Shown piece after piece: positions 18,175-27,454 of a stretch of 58,836 nucleotides of DNA. The stretch's first letter is position 1. Every line of letters starts with the position of its first letter. A program made the position numbers and the translations under genes. Source of the DNA: Clostridiaceae bacterium (GTDB lineage: Bacteria > Bacillota > Clostridia > DSM-8532). The DNA lies in contig JAAYFU010000066.1 in the NCBI GenBank assembly GCA_012728095.1, positions 1 to 58,836 of the forward strand. Reading direction: 5' to 3'. The notes under the pieces were generated by a model, which was not told where the DNA came from, made no database searches, and worked only from the letters and a program-made list of their open reading frames with translations.

Positions 18175-19896
18175 GTGACCAAACTGTTTATTTACTTTAA
18201 AGACTATGTAAAAGAGAGTGTACTGGGACCCCTCTTTAAACTTCTGGAAGCGACTCTTGAACTGTTTGTGCCGTTGGTTGTAGCGGCTATAATCGATACA
18301 GGTATTAAAAACGGAGACAGAAGCTATATTATACGTATGTGCCTGGTATTAGTCCTGCTTGGTATCGCAGGCCTCGTGTTTTCGGTGACCGCCCAATACT
18401 ATGCGGCAAAAGCGTCGGTCGGATTTGTCAAAAAATTAAAACAAAAGCTGTTCTCGCATATACAAACCTTTTCTTTTACACAACTGGATACGATAGGCAC
18501 ATCAACCCTTATTACAAGAATGACCAGCGATATGAATCAGCTGCAAACCGGAGTGAATCTCGCTCTCCGGCTTTTATTGCGTTCGCCCTTTGTTGTGTTC
18601 GGGGCAATGATTATGGCTTTTACAGTGGATGTTAAAGCCGCATTGGTTTTTGTGGCGGCAATACCCGTTCTTTCGGCAGTCGTTTTCGGAATCATGGTCT
18701 GGTGTATTCCTCTATTCAGGAAGGTCCAGGAAAAGCTGGATCAGTTGATGAGCCTTGCGAGGGAAAATCTTACCGGGGTTCGTGTTATTCGCGCCTTTAG
18801 TATTGAAGAGAGCGAAATAAAAAATTTTGAAGAAAACAATGATCAGCTTACAAGGATGCAAAAGCATGTAGGCCGGATTTCTTCCCTGATGAACCCTGTA
18901 ACTTACGTAATCATAAACATGGCTGTTATAGTCCTTGTTTATACGGGAGCAGTCAGGGTGGAAGCAGGAATCATTACACAGGGCGCTGTTGTGGCATTAT
19001 ATAATTATATGTCGCAGATTCTTGTGGAACTCATTAAACTTGCGAATCTCATAATCAACATTACCAGGTCGGTTGCCTGTGGCAATCGTATACAGGCTGT
19101 TCTGGATATAAAGCCGGATATCGAAGAAAACCACGGAACACCTGAAACAATAAAAACAGATATTATTGTTGAATTTAAAAATGTTTATCTTCGTTACAAA
19201 AATGCCGGGGATTACTCTTTATCAAACATAAATCTCAAGGTCAGGCGGGGAGAAACAATAGGGATTATAGGTGGTACAGGCTCCGGCAAATCCTCCCTGG
19301 TAAACTTGATTCCCAGGTTTTACGATGTTACATCGGGCGAAGTTATCGTTGACGGTGTTAACGTTAAGGATTACCCTGTTGAGGAACTGAGGCGAAAAAT
19401 TGCCGTGGTACCTCAAAAAGCAGTGCTGTTCAGAGGCACTGTCAGGGATAATATCCGCTGGGGCAAAAACGACGCTTCCGATGAAGAGATATATGAAGCT
19501 CTTGCCGTTTCACAGGCGAAAGAAATGGTGGAGCCCAAGGGAGGCCTGGATTTTGAAATTGAGCAGGGAGGCAGAAATCTTTCAGGAGGACAGAAGCAAA
19601 GGCTTACCATTGCCAGGGCATTAGTCAAAAAGCCTGAGATACTGATCCTGGATGACAGTGCGTCGGCTCTTGATTTCGCTACCGACGCAGCTTTACGTAA
19701 GGCTATAAGACAGATGCAGCATACCACTACTGTTTTTGTGGTTTCTCAAAGAACCTCTTCAATACAATATGCAGACAACATTATCGTTTTGGATGACGGA
19801 CAAGTAGCAGGAATCGGCAAACATGACGAACTTATGCAATCATGCAGTGTATACCGCGAAATATATGAATCGCAGTTCAAGAAAGAGGATGCATAA
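18175..19896 (+). CDS. ABC exporter half-transporter, subunit A (degenerate ATPase site)
   Basis: A 573-residue fusion of a six-helix transmembrane domain (about 1-310) and a nucleotide-binding domain. Walker A G-G-T-G-S-G-K-S near residue 367, signature L-S-G-G-Q, Walker B I-L-I-L-D-D, then H-loop region replaced by V-S-Q-R-T. The catalytic Glu after Walker B is Asp and the switch His is Gln, both marks of the degenerate subunit of heterodimeric exporters. GTG 18175 lies 6 nt after GGAGG. The partner gene follows after one base. Substrate unknown; multidrug or lipid/peptide export are the usual roles. Confidence 0.88.
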   Translation: MTKLFIYFKDYVKESVLGPLFKLLEATLELFVPLVVAAIIDTGIKNGDRSYIIRMCLVLVLLGIAGLVFSVTAQYYAAKASVGFVKKLKQKLFSHIQTFSFTQLDTIGTSTLITRMTSDMNQLQTGVNLALRLLLRSPFVVFGAMIMAFTVDVKAALVFVAAIPVLSAVVFGIMVWCIPLFRKVQEKLDQLMSLARENLTGVRVIRAFSIEESEIKNFEENNDQLTRMQKHVGRISSLMNPVTYVIINMAVIVLVYTGAVRVEAGIITQGAVVALYNYMSQILVELIKLANLIINITRSVACGNRIQAVLDIKPDIEENHGTPETIKTDIIVEFKNVYLRYKNAGDYSLSNINLKVRRGETIGIIGGTGSGKSSLVNLIPRFYDVTSGEVIVDGVNVKDYPVEELRRKIAVVPQKAVLFRGTVRDNIRWGKNDASDEEIYEALAVSQAKEMVEPKGGLDFEIEQGGRNLSGGQKQRLTIARALVKKPEILILDDSASALDFATDAALRKAIRQMQHTTTVFVVSQRTSSIQYADNIIVLDDGQVAGIGKHDELMQSCSVYREIYESQFKKEDA

Positions 19897-19897
19897 T

Positions 19898-21643
19898 ATG
19901 AAAAATAAATTTGATGCGGACACTCTGAAAAAAGTTTTACAATATATAAAGCATTATCGTATTTTATTGTTGCTCTCAATATTTCTTGCAGCCGTTACCG
20001 TGGTAATGACGCTGTATATTCCCGTTCTTGTGGGCAGAGCGATAGACTATATTATCGGTAAAGACAATGTTGTTTTCAGGGCTTTATTAAAAACTTTACT
20101 GCAAATCGGTATAATTGCGTCATTGACCGCCCTTTTACAATGGGTTATGAACACTGTTAATAATAAAATTACTTTCCATGTAGTCAGGGATATTCGTTCT
20201 GAGGCATTTAAAAAGATTCAGATCCTGCCGCTGAAGTATCTGGATAAACACCCGCACGGAGAGATTGTTAGCCGTTTGATTTCAGATGCCGACCAATTCG
20301 CAGAAGGCTTGCTTATGGGGTTTGCACAGCTTTTTACCGGGATAACCACTATTATCGGAACCTTTTTATTCATGCTTTCCATCAACTGGTTTATAACGGC
20401 GGTAGTTGTTATACTTACCCCATTGTCCTTGTTTGTGGCAGGTTTTATTGCCAACAGGACATATAAGTTTTTCAAAAATCAATCGGAAATCAGGGCTAAA
20501 CAGACATCCTTCATAAATGAAATGATAACAAATCAAAAAGTTGTACAGGCTTTTTCCAGGCAGGATAAAACACTGGAAGAATTCGAGAAAATAAATGAGG
20601 AGCTTGAGAAAAGCTCTTTAAAAGCGATTTTCTATTCTTCTCTTACAAATCCCTGCACAAGATTTATAAATAATGTTATTTACGCCGGTGTAGGGTTAAC
20701 CGGAGCATTGGCCGCTGTAAGCGGCAGTGTGTCAGTAGGTGGCCTGGCAAGCTTTCTCAGCTATGCCAACCAGTATACAAAACCGTTCAATGAAATCTCC
20801 GGAGTATTGGCTGAATTTCAAAACGCCCTTGCGTGTGCCGCCAGGATCTTTGAACTTATAGAAGAAGAGCCGCAGGTTCCGGATTCAAATCACGCTGTTG
20901 TACTGGAAAACGCAACCGGGAAAATAGACCTTAAAAATGTGGAATTTTCATATACTGAAGACAGTAAGCTTATAAAGAACCTGAACCTTAATGTAGAACC
21001 CGGCATGAGAGTGGCAATCGTCGGACCTACCGGAAGCGGAAAAACAACAATAATCAACTTGCTAATGAGATTTTATGAAGTAAACGACGGCAGCATCGAA
21101 ATGGACGGAGTTGATATCCGTAATATAACAAGAAAGAGTCTCAGAAGAAGCTTTGGAATGGTTTTACAGGAAACATGGCTGAAATCCGGCACGATTCGTG
21201 ATAATATTGTTATTGGGAAACCAGACGCGACAGAAACAGAAATAATTGAAGCGGCAAAGGCTTCGCATGCCCATAGCTTTATTAAGAGGCTTCCCAATGG
21301 ATATGACACCATAATCGGCGAGGATGGCGGAAACTTATCACAAGGCGAAAAACAGCTTCTTTGCATAACACGGGTTATGCTTGCTCTTCCGCCGGTTTTA
21401 ATCCTGGACGAAGCTACATCGTCCATAGACACCCGCACTGAACTTAAAATACAGGAAGCTTTTGCTAAAATGATGAAGGGAAGAACCAGCTTTATCGTAG
21501 CCCACAGGCTTTCAACCATTGTGGAAGCGGATACGATACTTGTTCTGAAAAACGGCTCTGTCGTGGAACAGGGCAAACATAAAGAATTACTTGAAAAGAA
21601 CGGTTTTTACGCCCATTTATACAACAGTCAGTTCGCAATATAA
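19898..21643 (+). CDS. ABC exporter half-transporter, subunit B (catalytic)
   Basis: A 581-residue half-transporter: six transmembrane helices (about 1-310), then a nucleotide-binding domain with Walker A G-P-T-G-S-G-K-T, Walker B L-I-L-D-E-A-T-S and switch A-H-R-L-S, all canonical. Its signature is L-S-Q-G-E rather than L-S-G-G-Q. Together with subunit A this gives one consensus and one degenerate ATP site, as in BmrCD or TM287/288 type heterodimers. ATG 19898 follows AGAGG by 9 nt. The genes are adjacent and certainly cotranscribed. Confidence 0.9.
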   Translation: MKNKFDADTLKKVLQYIKHYRILLLLSIFLAAVTVVMTLYIPVLVGRAIDYIIGKDNVVFRALLKTLLQIGIIASLTALLQWVMNTVNNKITFHVVRDIRSEAFKKIQILPLKYLDKHPHGEIVSRLISDADQFAEGLLMGFAQLFTGITTIIGTFLFMLSINWFITAVVVILTPLSLFVAGFIANRTYKFFKNQSEIRAKQTSFINEMITNQKVVQAFSRQDKTLEEFEKINEELEKSSLKAIFYSSLTNPCTRFINNVIYAGVGLTGALAAVSGSVSVGGLASFLSYANQYTKPFNEISGVLAEFQNALACAARIFELIEEEPQVPDSNHAVVLENATGKIDLKNVEFSYTEDSKLIKNLNLNVEPGMRVAIVGPTGSGKTTIINLLMRFYEVNDGSIEMDGVDIRNITRKSLRRSFGMVLQETWLKSGTIRDNIVIGKPDATETEIIEAAKASHAHSFIKRLPNGYDTIIGEDGGNLSQGEKQLLCITRVMLALPPVLILDEATSSIDTRTELKIQEAFAKMMKGRTSFIVAHRLSTIVEADTILVLKNGSVVEQGKHKELLEKNGFYAHLYNSQFAI

Positions 21644-21686
21644 ACATTCACAAAAAAACATTAAAATCTTAAATAATGGAGGAATT

Positions 21687-22679
21687 ATGCTGTCAGAACT
21701 GAATGAGCGGCCGTCAATAGTGATGGAAGCGCAGAAAGCTAAGTTTAAGCCTCATTTTATAATCCAGGTTATTATTTTCATTATTGTGTTTTTGGTCATA
21801 CAGGCAGCAATGGCTATTCCTTTATTGGCTTATTGTTTTGTTTATCTTATAACTTCAGGTTCGGGCGGGATAACAGTAAATGACCCGGGAGATCTGAGAT
21901 TCTTCCTGGCCAGGTTCCAGAATGAGTTGATTCTTCCTTCATTGTTTTGTACTGTTTTAATGACGATGTTAACAATATTCTATTGCAGAGCTGTTGAAAA
22001 ACGAAGTTTATACTCAATGGGATTTGTAAGGAAAAAAGCTTTTTCGGATTATCTCATCGGTGGCGGTATCGGGTTGTTGATGATTTTTACCGCTTTACTG
22101 ATAGCATTTCTATGCGGAACCATCACATATGAAGGATTTGTTTTAGGTGACGGTATAGGTTTGCTGCTTTTGTTTTTGCTCGGTTTTATAATCCAGGGGA
22201 TGAGCGAGGAAGTCTTATTAAGAGGATATTTTATGATTTCCGTCGCCAGCAGGAACTCGGTGCTTTTGGCTGTTATCTCAAATTCTGTATTATTTGCGCT
22301 GTTACATATATTTAATAACGGTATTGCCGTAATACCCATGATAAACCTGACCCTGTTCGGAATATTCGCATCCCTCTATACGCTTAAAACAGACAGTATA
22401 TGGGGAATCTGCGCCCTTCACACAACCTGGAACTTTGTACAGGGAAATGTCTTCGGTATAAAAGTAAGCGGTATAGATACGAAAGTTTCCTTGTTCGCTT
22501 TCAAACTTAAGGATGTGGGTACCTTTATAAACGGCGGATCATTTGGTTTAGAAGGTGGCCTGGCGGTAACCCTGGTGTTGACAATGGGCATTTTAATCTT
22601 ATTGTCATTGGAAGGGAGAAAGCCGGGAATAAAACCTGAAAATAATTTGAGGGACAGATATGAGGAGAAAAATACATAA
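21687..22679 (+). CDS. CPBP family intramembrane metalloprotease
   Basis: A 330-residue multi-pass membrane protein of the CAAX-protease/ABI (CPBP) family. The conserved motifs are M-S-E-E-V-L-L-R-G (EExxxR) near residue 170, F-A-L-L-H near 200 and H-T-T-W-N near 246, which form the intramembrane zinc/glutamate active site. ATG 21687 follows GGAGG. It lies 43 nt after the ABC exporter and overlaps the next gene by 20 nt, suggesting one operon. Bacterial members can process peptides or give bacteriocin self-immunity; the substrate here is not evident. Confidence 0.85.
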   Translation: MLSELNERPSIVMEAQKAKFKPHFIIQVIIFIIVFLVIQAAMAIPLLAYCFVYLITSGSGGITVNDPGDLRFFLARFQNELILPSLFCTVLMTMLTIFYCRAVEKRSLYSMGFVRKKAFSDYLIGGGIGLLMIFTALLIAFLCGTITYEGFVLGDGIGLLLLFLLGFIIQGMSEEVLLRGYFMISVASRNSVLLAVISNSVLFALLHIFNNGIAVIPMINLTLFGIFASLYTLKTDSIWGICALHTTWNFVQGNVFGIKVSGIDTKVSLFAFKLKDVGTFINGGSFGLEGGLAVTLVLTMGILILLSLEGRKPGIKPENNLRDRYEEKNT

Positions 22680-23832
22680 AACATTCTTTATTGTTTTTGT
22701 TTTCACTATAGTGTTTTTTATGATGGCTTCGTCTTTTTCTTACAGTGATGAAGAAGTTCCGGCTGAAGCTTCTGTCGCAAAAGTAAGAGGGAAGGTAAGC
22801 CATATTCTTGACTCACGGGATGAAGACATAAAATACTCCGGGGGGAGCATAGAAAACTCATTTCAAATTGTTGAGATAGAAATAACAACCGACGGACCAT
22901 ACAAGGGAAAATCAGTTGAGACTGAGTATTCTTTGAGTATGTCATTCAGCGAGAAAATAGAAGATGTTTTATTAAAGCCGGGCGATGAGGTTTTAATGGT
23001 TCTGGAACTGGATGAAGCGGGAGAGATTTCCCGGTCATATATTTATTCGGTAGTCCGGGACAAGCACTTGCTCCTTTTGGTTATAATCTTTTCCGCAATT
23101 ATCTTGTCGGTAGGGAGATTAAAAGGTCTTAAGGCGCTTATATCATTGATATTGACTGTTTTGGCCGTAATTTACGTATTGCTTCCACTAATATTACATG
23201 GGTTCGATCCTGTATTCGTTTCATTATGGATTTGCGTAGGAATAGCCGGAATAACCTTGCTTTTGGTGGGCGGATACAACAAAAAAACACTGGCTGCACT
23301 CATTGGAACATCAGGAGGTTTGATTTGCGCAGGATTCATTGCGCAGGTAGTAGGTGAAATGGCTAAGTTAACAGGCCTTGGGGATGAAGAATCTCAAATG
23401 CTTATGTATATACCCCAGAATATTTCATTTGATTATAAAGGTTTATTATTCGCAGGGATATTAATCGGTGCATTAGGCGCTGCAATGGATGTGGGTATGT
23501 CTCTTTCATCTGCCATGTTTGAAATAAAAGAAATAAATCCTGGTATTAAAAAAGGCGATCTTCTGAAGGCCGGAATGAATATTGGCAGGGATATGATAGG
23601 AACAATGTCAAATACACTGATTCTTGCATATACCGGCGGAGCGCTGCAATTAATGCTCCTTTTAATGGCGCATGAGATTTCTTTTATTGATATTATCAAT
23701 CAGGATGGTTATGCAGCAGAGGTTGTAAGGTCCCTGGCAGGAAGTATAGGACTTATATTGACAATCCCGATAACGGCGATGGCAGTTTGCTTTTTATGCG
23801 AGAATAGATACCGGGAAAAAGAAAGATACTGA
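22660..23832 (+). CDS. YibE/F-like multi-pass membrane protein
   Basis: A 390-residue protein with a signal peptide-like N-terminus, an extracytoplasmic beta-rich domain (about 30-120), then seven or so transmembrane helices. The segments 'G-R-L-K-G-L-K-A-L-I-S-L', 'G-A-L-G-A-A-M-D-V-G-M-S-L-S-S' and 'G-R-D-M-I-G-T-M-S-N-T-L' are characteristic of the YibE/F family (PF07907). Function is unknown; a transport role is usually suggested. It overlaps the CPBP gene and ends at a bidirectional terminator. Confidence 0.85.
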   Translation: MRRKIHKTFFIVFVFTIVFFMMASSFSYSDEEVPAEASVAKVRGKVSHILDSRDEDIKYSGGSIENSFQIVEIEITTDGPYKGKSVETEYSLSMSFSEKIEDVLLKPGDEVLMVLELDEAGEISRSYIYSVVRDKHLLLLVIIFSAIILSVGRLKGLKALISLILTVLAVIYVLLPLILHGFDPVFVSLWICVGIAGITLLLVGGYNKKTLAALIGTSGGLICAGFIAQVVGEMAKLTGLGDEESQMLMYIPQNISFDYKGLLFAGILIGALGAAMDVGMSLSSAMFEIKEINPGIKKGDLLKAGMNIGRDMIGTMSNTLILAYTGGALQLMLLLMAHEISFIDIINQDGYAAEVVRSLAGSIGLILTIPITAMAVCFLCENRYREKERY

Positions 23833-23837
23833 AACTA

Positions 23838-23871
23838 AAACTGCCCTGAAACAATTGTTCCAGGGCAGTTT
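23838..23871. terminator. Bidirectional terminator between YibE/F and rubrerythrin
   Basis: AAACTGCCCTG (23838-23848) pairs with CAGGGCAGTTT (23861-23871) between two convergent genes, with A-rich and T-rich flanks. Confidence 0.85.
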
Positions 23872-23883
23872 ACTATTGAAGAA

Positions 23884-24477
23884 TCAATAAGTTTCGGCAA
23901 ACAGTTCGAAGAATCCCTGTGGATGGGCACATGACGGGCAAACTTCAGGTGCGGAATCACCTTCATGAATGTATCCGCAGTTGAGGCATTTCCAGTATAC
24001 CTTGCCGTCTTTCTTGAATACCGTTCCGTTTTCGATATTCTGTGCCAGTTTATTAAACCTGATTTCATGCTTTTCTTCAGCAGAAGCAATATATCTGAAT
24101 ACAGCCGCAATTTCGGGGAATCCTTCTTTATCGGCAACATCCGCAAATTGGGGATACAGCTTGGTCCATTCTTCATTTTCACCATGAGCGGCATACTTAA
24201 GATTTTCCAGAGTATTTCCCATGGCTACGGGGTAACCGGCCTGGATATCAATATTCTGAGGAATTTCACCTTCAAAGCCGGCAAGAAGGAATTTATAGAA
24301 TCTCTTAGCGTGTTCTTTTTCGTTATCTGCTGTTTCAAGGAAAATGTTTCGAATTTGCTTATAGCCTTCCTTATCTGCTATGGAAGCATAATAGGTATAC
24401 CGCATCCTTGCCTGTGATTCGCCTGCAAATGATCTCATAAGATTTACAGCGGTTTCCGTACCTTTTAGACTTTTCAT
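23884..24477 (-). CDS. rbr: Rubrerythrin
   Basis: A 197-residue cytoplasmic peroxidase using a di-iron site and a rubredoxin domain. The N-terminal four-helix bundle shows E-S-Q-A-R-M-R-Y near residue 20 and E-T-A-D-N-E-K-E-H-A-K-R-F near 48, with E-E-K-H-E-I-R-F near 133. The C-terminal rubredoxin Fe(SCys)4 site is C-L-N-C-G-Y then C-P-S-C. It detoxifies hydrogen peroxide in strict anaerobes. An AAGGAGGT site precedes the ATG. Confidence 0.95.
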   Translation of the reverse strand: MKSLKGTETAVNLMRSFAGESQARMRYTYYASIADKEGYKQIRNIFLETADNEKEHAKRFYKFLLAGFEGEIPQNIDIQAGYPVAMGNTLENLKYAAHGENEEWTKLYPQFADVADKEGFPEIAAVFRYIASAEEKHEIRFNKLAQNIENGTVFKKDGKVYWKCLNCGYIHEGDSAPEVCPSCAHPQGFFELFAETY

Positions 24478-24513
24478 AACCGTACCTCCTTATTAACAAA
24501 ATATTTCCTATTT

Positions 24514-24542
24514 ATTTTATCAAATTAATTGATTTTTAACAA
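24514..24542 (-). promoter_or_regulatory. Promoter of rubrerythrin
   Basis: On the minus strand TTGTTA (24542-24537), a 17-bp spacer and TAAAAT (24519-24514), about 35 bp before the start codon. Confidence 0.6.
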
Positions 24543-24632
24543 TCTATGCTAAAGATTATTGAAACACCATGCCGTATTATACAGCAGGAATGTTTGATTT
24601 TATTCATGTATCATACTAAAAAAGCTTATACG

Positions 24633-25625
24633 TTATGGTTTCGGTTCCCGTTCATGGTATTGGATATTATAACGCGGCCCAATACGGTCTTCCATATTCA
24701 AAAGTTCATTGATGATATAGAGGGGCCGTCCTTTTGCTTCTTCATATATACGCCCGATATACTCGCCAATGATACCCAGCATCAGAAGAATTATACCGTT
24801 GAAAAAGAGGCTTACTGCAATCAATGAAGTCCAGCCTGTTTGGACTGATTCAGGGGAAAACAATTTTTTAAAGACCACGATAATCAGGTACAAGAAACTC
24901 ATGCCGGAGAGGATGGCGCCTATATAAGAAGCAAGCTTAAGCGGTTTGTACGAAAAAGACATGATGCCGTCCATTGCAAGCTTAAGCATTTTTTTAAGAG
25001 GATACTTGGTTTTCCCTGCAAAACGCTCATTTCGTTCAAATTCTATCGCTGTTTGCTTAAAACCAACCCAGCTTACAAGGCCCCTGACATAGCGACTTCG
25101 TTCCGGAAGTTGTTTCAGCGCCTCGCATACTTTCCGGTCAATGAGCCTGAAGTCCCCGGTGTCAACAGGTATATCCACGTTTGTCAGGCTGCGTAAGATA
25201 CGGTAGTATGCTTTTGCGGTAAATTTCTTAAATAAAGTTTCACCACGGCGGGATATTCTTTTGCCGTAAACAACATCATAACCATTACGCCAAATTTTTA
25301 TCATCTCGGGAATAAGCTCAGGAGGATCCTGCAGATCACCGTCAATAATAACCATGCATTCTCCCCTGGCATAGTCCATGCCTGCTGTAATGGCCACCTG
25401 ATGACCGAAATTTCTTGCAAAATCAATCATTTTAATCTTTTTATTGTTTTCGCATATCTCGCTTAAGATTGCCTTCGTATTATCGCGGCTTCCGTCATTT
25501 ATGAAGATTATTTCATAGTTTTCGCCTATGCTGTCCATTACCCCTGTCAGTCTTTTATAAGTTTCTGTAACAACTTCTTCTTCATTATACATTGGTACGA
25601 TTACAGAACATAAAATCTTATCCAT
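24633..25625 (-). CDS. Polyprenyl-phosphate glycosyltransferase, GT2 family (DPM1/GtrB-like)
   Basis: A 330-residue membrane-associated glycosyltransferase. The GT-A domain starts V-I-V-P-M-Y-N-E-E, with N-D-G-S-R-D-N-T near 46 and the metal-binding I-D-G-D-L-Q-D-P-P-E near 95. Two C-terminal transmembrane helices (about 228-250 and 263-290) follow. Such enzymes transfer a sugar from a nucleotide donor to undecaprenyl phosphate on the cytoplasmic face. ATG is preceded by AGGAGGAGC. It is the last gene of a five-gene minus-strand operon and would supply the lipid-linked sugar used by the GT-C enzymes upstream. Confidence 0.88.
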   Translation of the reverse strand: MDKILCSVIVPMYNEEEVVTETYKRLTGVMDSIGENYEIIFINDGSRDNTKAILSEICENNKKIKMIDFARNFGHQVAITAGMDYARGECMVIIDGDLQDPPELIPEMIKIWRNGYDVVYGKRISRRGETLFKKFTAKAYYRILRSLTNVDIPVDTGDFRLIDRKVCEALKQLPERSRYVRGLVSWVGFKQTAIEFERNERFAGKTKYPLKKMLKLAMDGIMSFSYKPLKLASYIGAILSGMSFLYLIIVVFKKLFSPESVQTGWTSLIAVSLFFNGIILLMLGIIGEYIGRIYEEAKGRPLYIINELLNMEDRIGPRYNIQYHEREPKP

Positions 25626-25662
25626 GAGCTCCTCCTATAACATATGACCATCAATTAGTATA

Positions 25663-26961
25663 CTATAAATTTTCCATTATTTCATTTGCTGCTTTCCTGC
25701 CCAGTCTTACGGCATAATTCAAACCTCTGTCCTCAGGATAGATTTGACACATGGAGGTAAGATAGAGCCCTTCCACCGGAGTTTTTATATCGGGAATAAT
25801 TTTGCTGTATCCTGGTGTGATGACAGGCTGCGCAAATGGTACTCGGGTTAAGGTGATATTCTTTATAATGCGTTGGTTTAGTTTTGGAAATACCTTTTTT
25901 AATCCGCTAATAAATCCATTTATTATTTCATGCTCAGTTGCGGAATACAAAGGATCTGACATGTCCAGGTACCTGGATAAATATACGATATGTGAATTGT
26001 ATTCTCTTAAACCCACCAGGTTTGTATGCTCGATGATAAGAACAAAAGGCAGGCCATCCTGCGCAACTGTTATCCAATAATACGGCGACAAGCTTTCAGA
26101 CAATTCCAGTATTGCGCAGATATTAGCCTTATAGCGGATCTTCCTTAATAAACTTTTATAGTTATCATATGGCCCATGTAATATGTTTTCCAGCAAATTA
26201 GGCGAACCGGTAAATAAAACCTTGTCATAGTTTGATTTATGGTTTTTTGCCATGATATCAAATGAGCCGTTTTCATTTTTTATTATGGCGGTAACCTCAT
26301 TATTCAAGAGAATGCGGCCATCGGCTTTGTGAATCTTTTCCGCCATTATTTTAAAAATTTTATTGAACGACCCGTCTAAATATCCCAACATTTCATTATT
26401 TAGATTTTTCCCCCTGGATGAACTCCTAAGTTTCAGTTTATTCCATATCCATGTACCTGATATATTCTCACTGTCAATATCGAATTTTGATTTGATCAGA
26501 GGTTCCCATATCTTTTCCCAGGCTTCCTGGCCTGAGTTCTTAATAATCCATTCTTTGGCCGTAATAGTTTCGAAAGCTGAATAATCCGAAATCAACCTTG
26601 ACGCCAGTACCATTATTCCCATTCGGATCCTGGAAACAAATGATAGAGGCTTAAAGTATAATAAATCAAGGGGTGTAGTAAAAGGATAAATGGAATTGTC
26701 GATATAAATCGCGTTCTTAGGTTTATACCAGTTCAGACGGTCTTTTATATTCAACTCATCAATGAGAGACAAAAGATACGAATCATTGGTAAAAAAATGA
26801 TGATAAAAACGCTCTAGATCCTCATTGCCGACTCGAAGAGAGGAGGCCAGCCCTCCTAAGTAGTTCTCTTTTTCATATACGGTAACCCTGTTTCCCTTCT
26901 GGGAAAGCAGAAACCCTGCCGTAATACCGGTTATACCCGCTCCTACAATCGCAATATTCAT
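25663..26961 (-). CDS. FAD-dependent oxidoreductase of the amine oxidase/protoporphyrinogen oxidase type
   Basis: A 432-residue flavoprotein. The N-terminal Rossmann motif is I-V-G-A-G-I-T-G-I-T-A-G followed by E-K-E-N-Y-L-G-G-L-A-S-S, as in HemG/HemY-like oxidases, phytoene desaturases and UDP-galactopyranose mutases. The C-terminal FAD segment is G-L-Y-L-T-S-M. It lies inside the glycosylation operon, 37 nt from the GT2 gene, so a sugar- or lipid-carrier-related substrate is more likely than a porphyrin. This is inference: no haem genes are near. Confidence 0.78.
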   Translation of the reverse strand: MNIAIVGAGITGITAGFLLSQKGNRVTVYEKENYLGGLASSLRVGNEDLERFYHHFFTNDSYLLSLIDELNIKDRLNWYKPKNAIYIDNSIYPFTTPLDLLYFKPLSFVSRIRMGIMVLASRLISDYSAFETITAKEWIIKNSGQEAWEKIWEPLIKSKFDIDSENISGTWIWNKLKLRSSSRGKNLNNEMLGYLDGSFNKIFKIMAEKIHKADGRILLNNEVTAIIKNENGSFDIMAKNHKSNYDKVLFTGSPNLLENILHGPYDNYKSLLRKIRYKANICAILELSESLSPYYWITVAQDGLPFVLIIEHTNLVGLREYNSHIVYLSRYLDMSDPLYSATEHEIINGFISGLKKVFPKLNQRIIKNITLTRVPFAQPVITPGYSKIIPDIKTPVEGLYLTSMCQIYPEDRGLNYAVRLGRKAANEIMENL

Positions 26962-26977
26962 AATATCCGCCTTATTT

Positions 26978-27436
26978 CTATTTGTATATCACCTTTTTAT
27001 AAAGAATAAAGTTCCATGATATTATAAAAAACATTATCATAATTTTCGGAAGGTATAAAACAGGCCAGGATCCTTCGCCGCTCAGCAGGACCAGTATATA
27101 ACGAATACCAGAAAAAAGTAATACGTTCCCGACTATGAGATTAAAAAAGAACAGAATTCCGTAAAGAAAAAGCTGCCTTTTGAAGTTTGTTGTCGATCTG
27201 AAGGAAAAAAACTTGTTCAATAAAAAGTTCAACCAGAATATCACGGTATAGACAATAATATTAACTAGCAATTCGCTGATCGATAATGTGTTTCTCAGGA
27301 CGATAAACAAGGTGTATTCTATGGAAAAGCAAAACACGCCTACAAAAATATACCGGATAAACTGGGCAAGGGACTCGGTATTAAACAGTTTTCTAAGTAT
27401 CGAAAGACTACATAGCCAGTCTAATAGTTTCTGCAT
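26978..27436 (-). CDS. GtrA-like membrane protein (putative lipid-linked sugar flippase)
   Basis: A 152-residue protein with four predicted transmembrane helices and the GtrA pattern F-I-R-Y-I-F-V-G-V near residue 26 and W-L-N-F-L-L-N-K-F-F-S-F near 68. GtrA proteins are thought to flip polyprenyl-phosphate sugars across the membrane. A GGAGGT site precedes the ATG. It sits between the oxidoreductase and the mannosyltransferase-like gene. Confidence 0.85.
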   Translation of the reverse strand: MQKLLDWLCSLSILRKLFNTESLAQFIRYIFVGVFCFSIEYTLFIVLRNTLSISELLVNIIVYTVIFWLNFLLNKFFSFRSTTNFKRQLFLYGILFFFNLIVGNVLLFSGIRYILVLLSGEGSWPVLYLPKIMIMFFIISWNFILYKKVIYK

Positions 27437-27454
27437 TTGTAATTTACCTCCAAG

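Noticed and set aside
24546..24827. Plus-strand frame of 93 codons at the end of the GT2 gene
   Set aside because: Antisense to the well-supported glycosyltransferase; no ribosome binding site.
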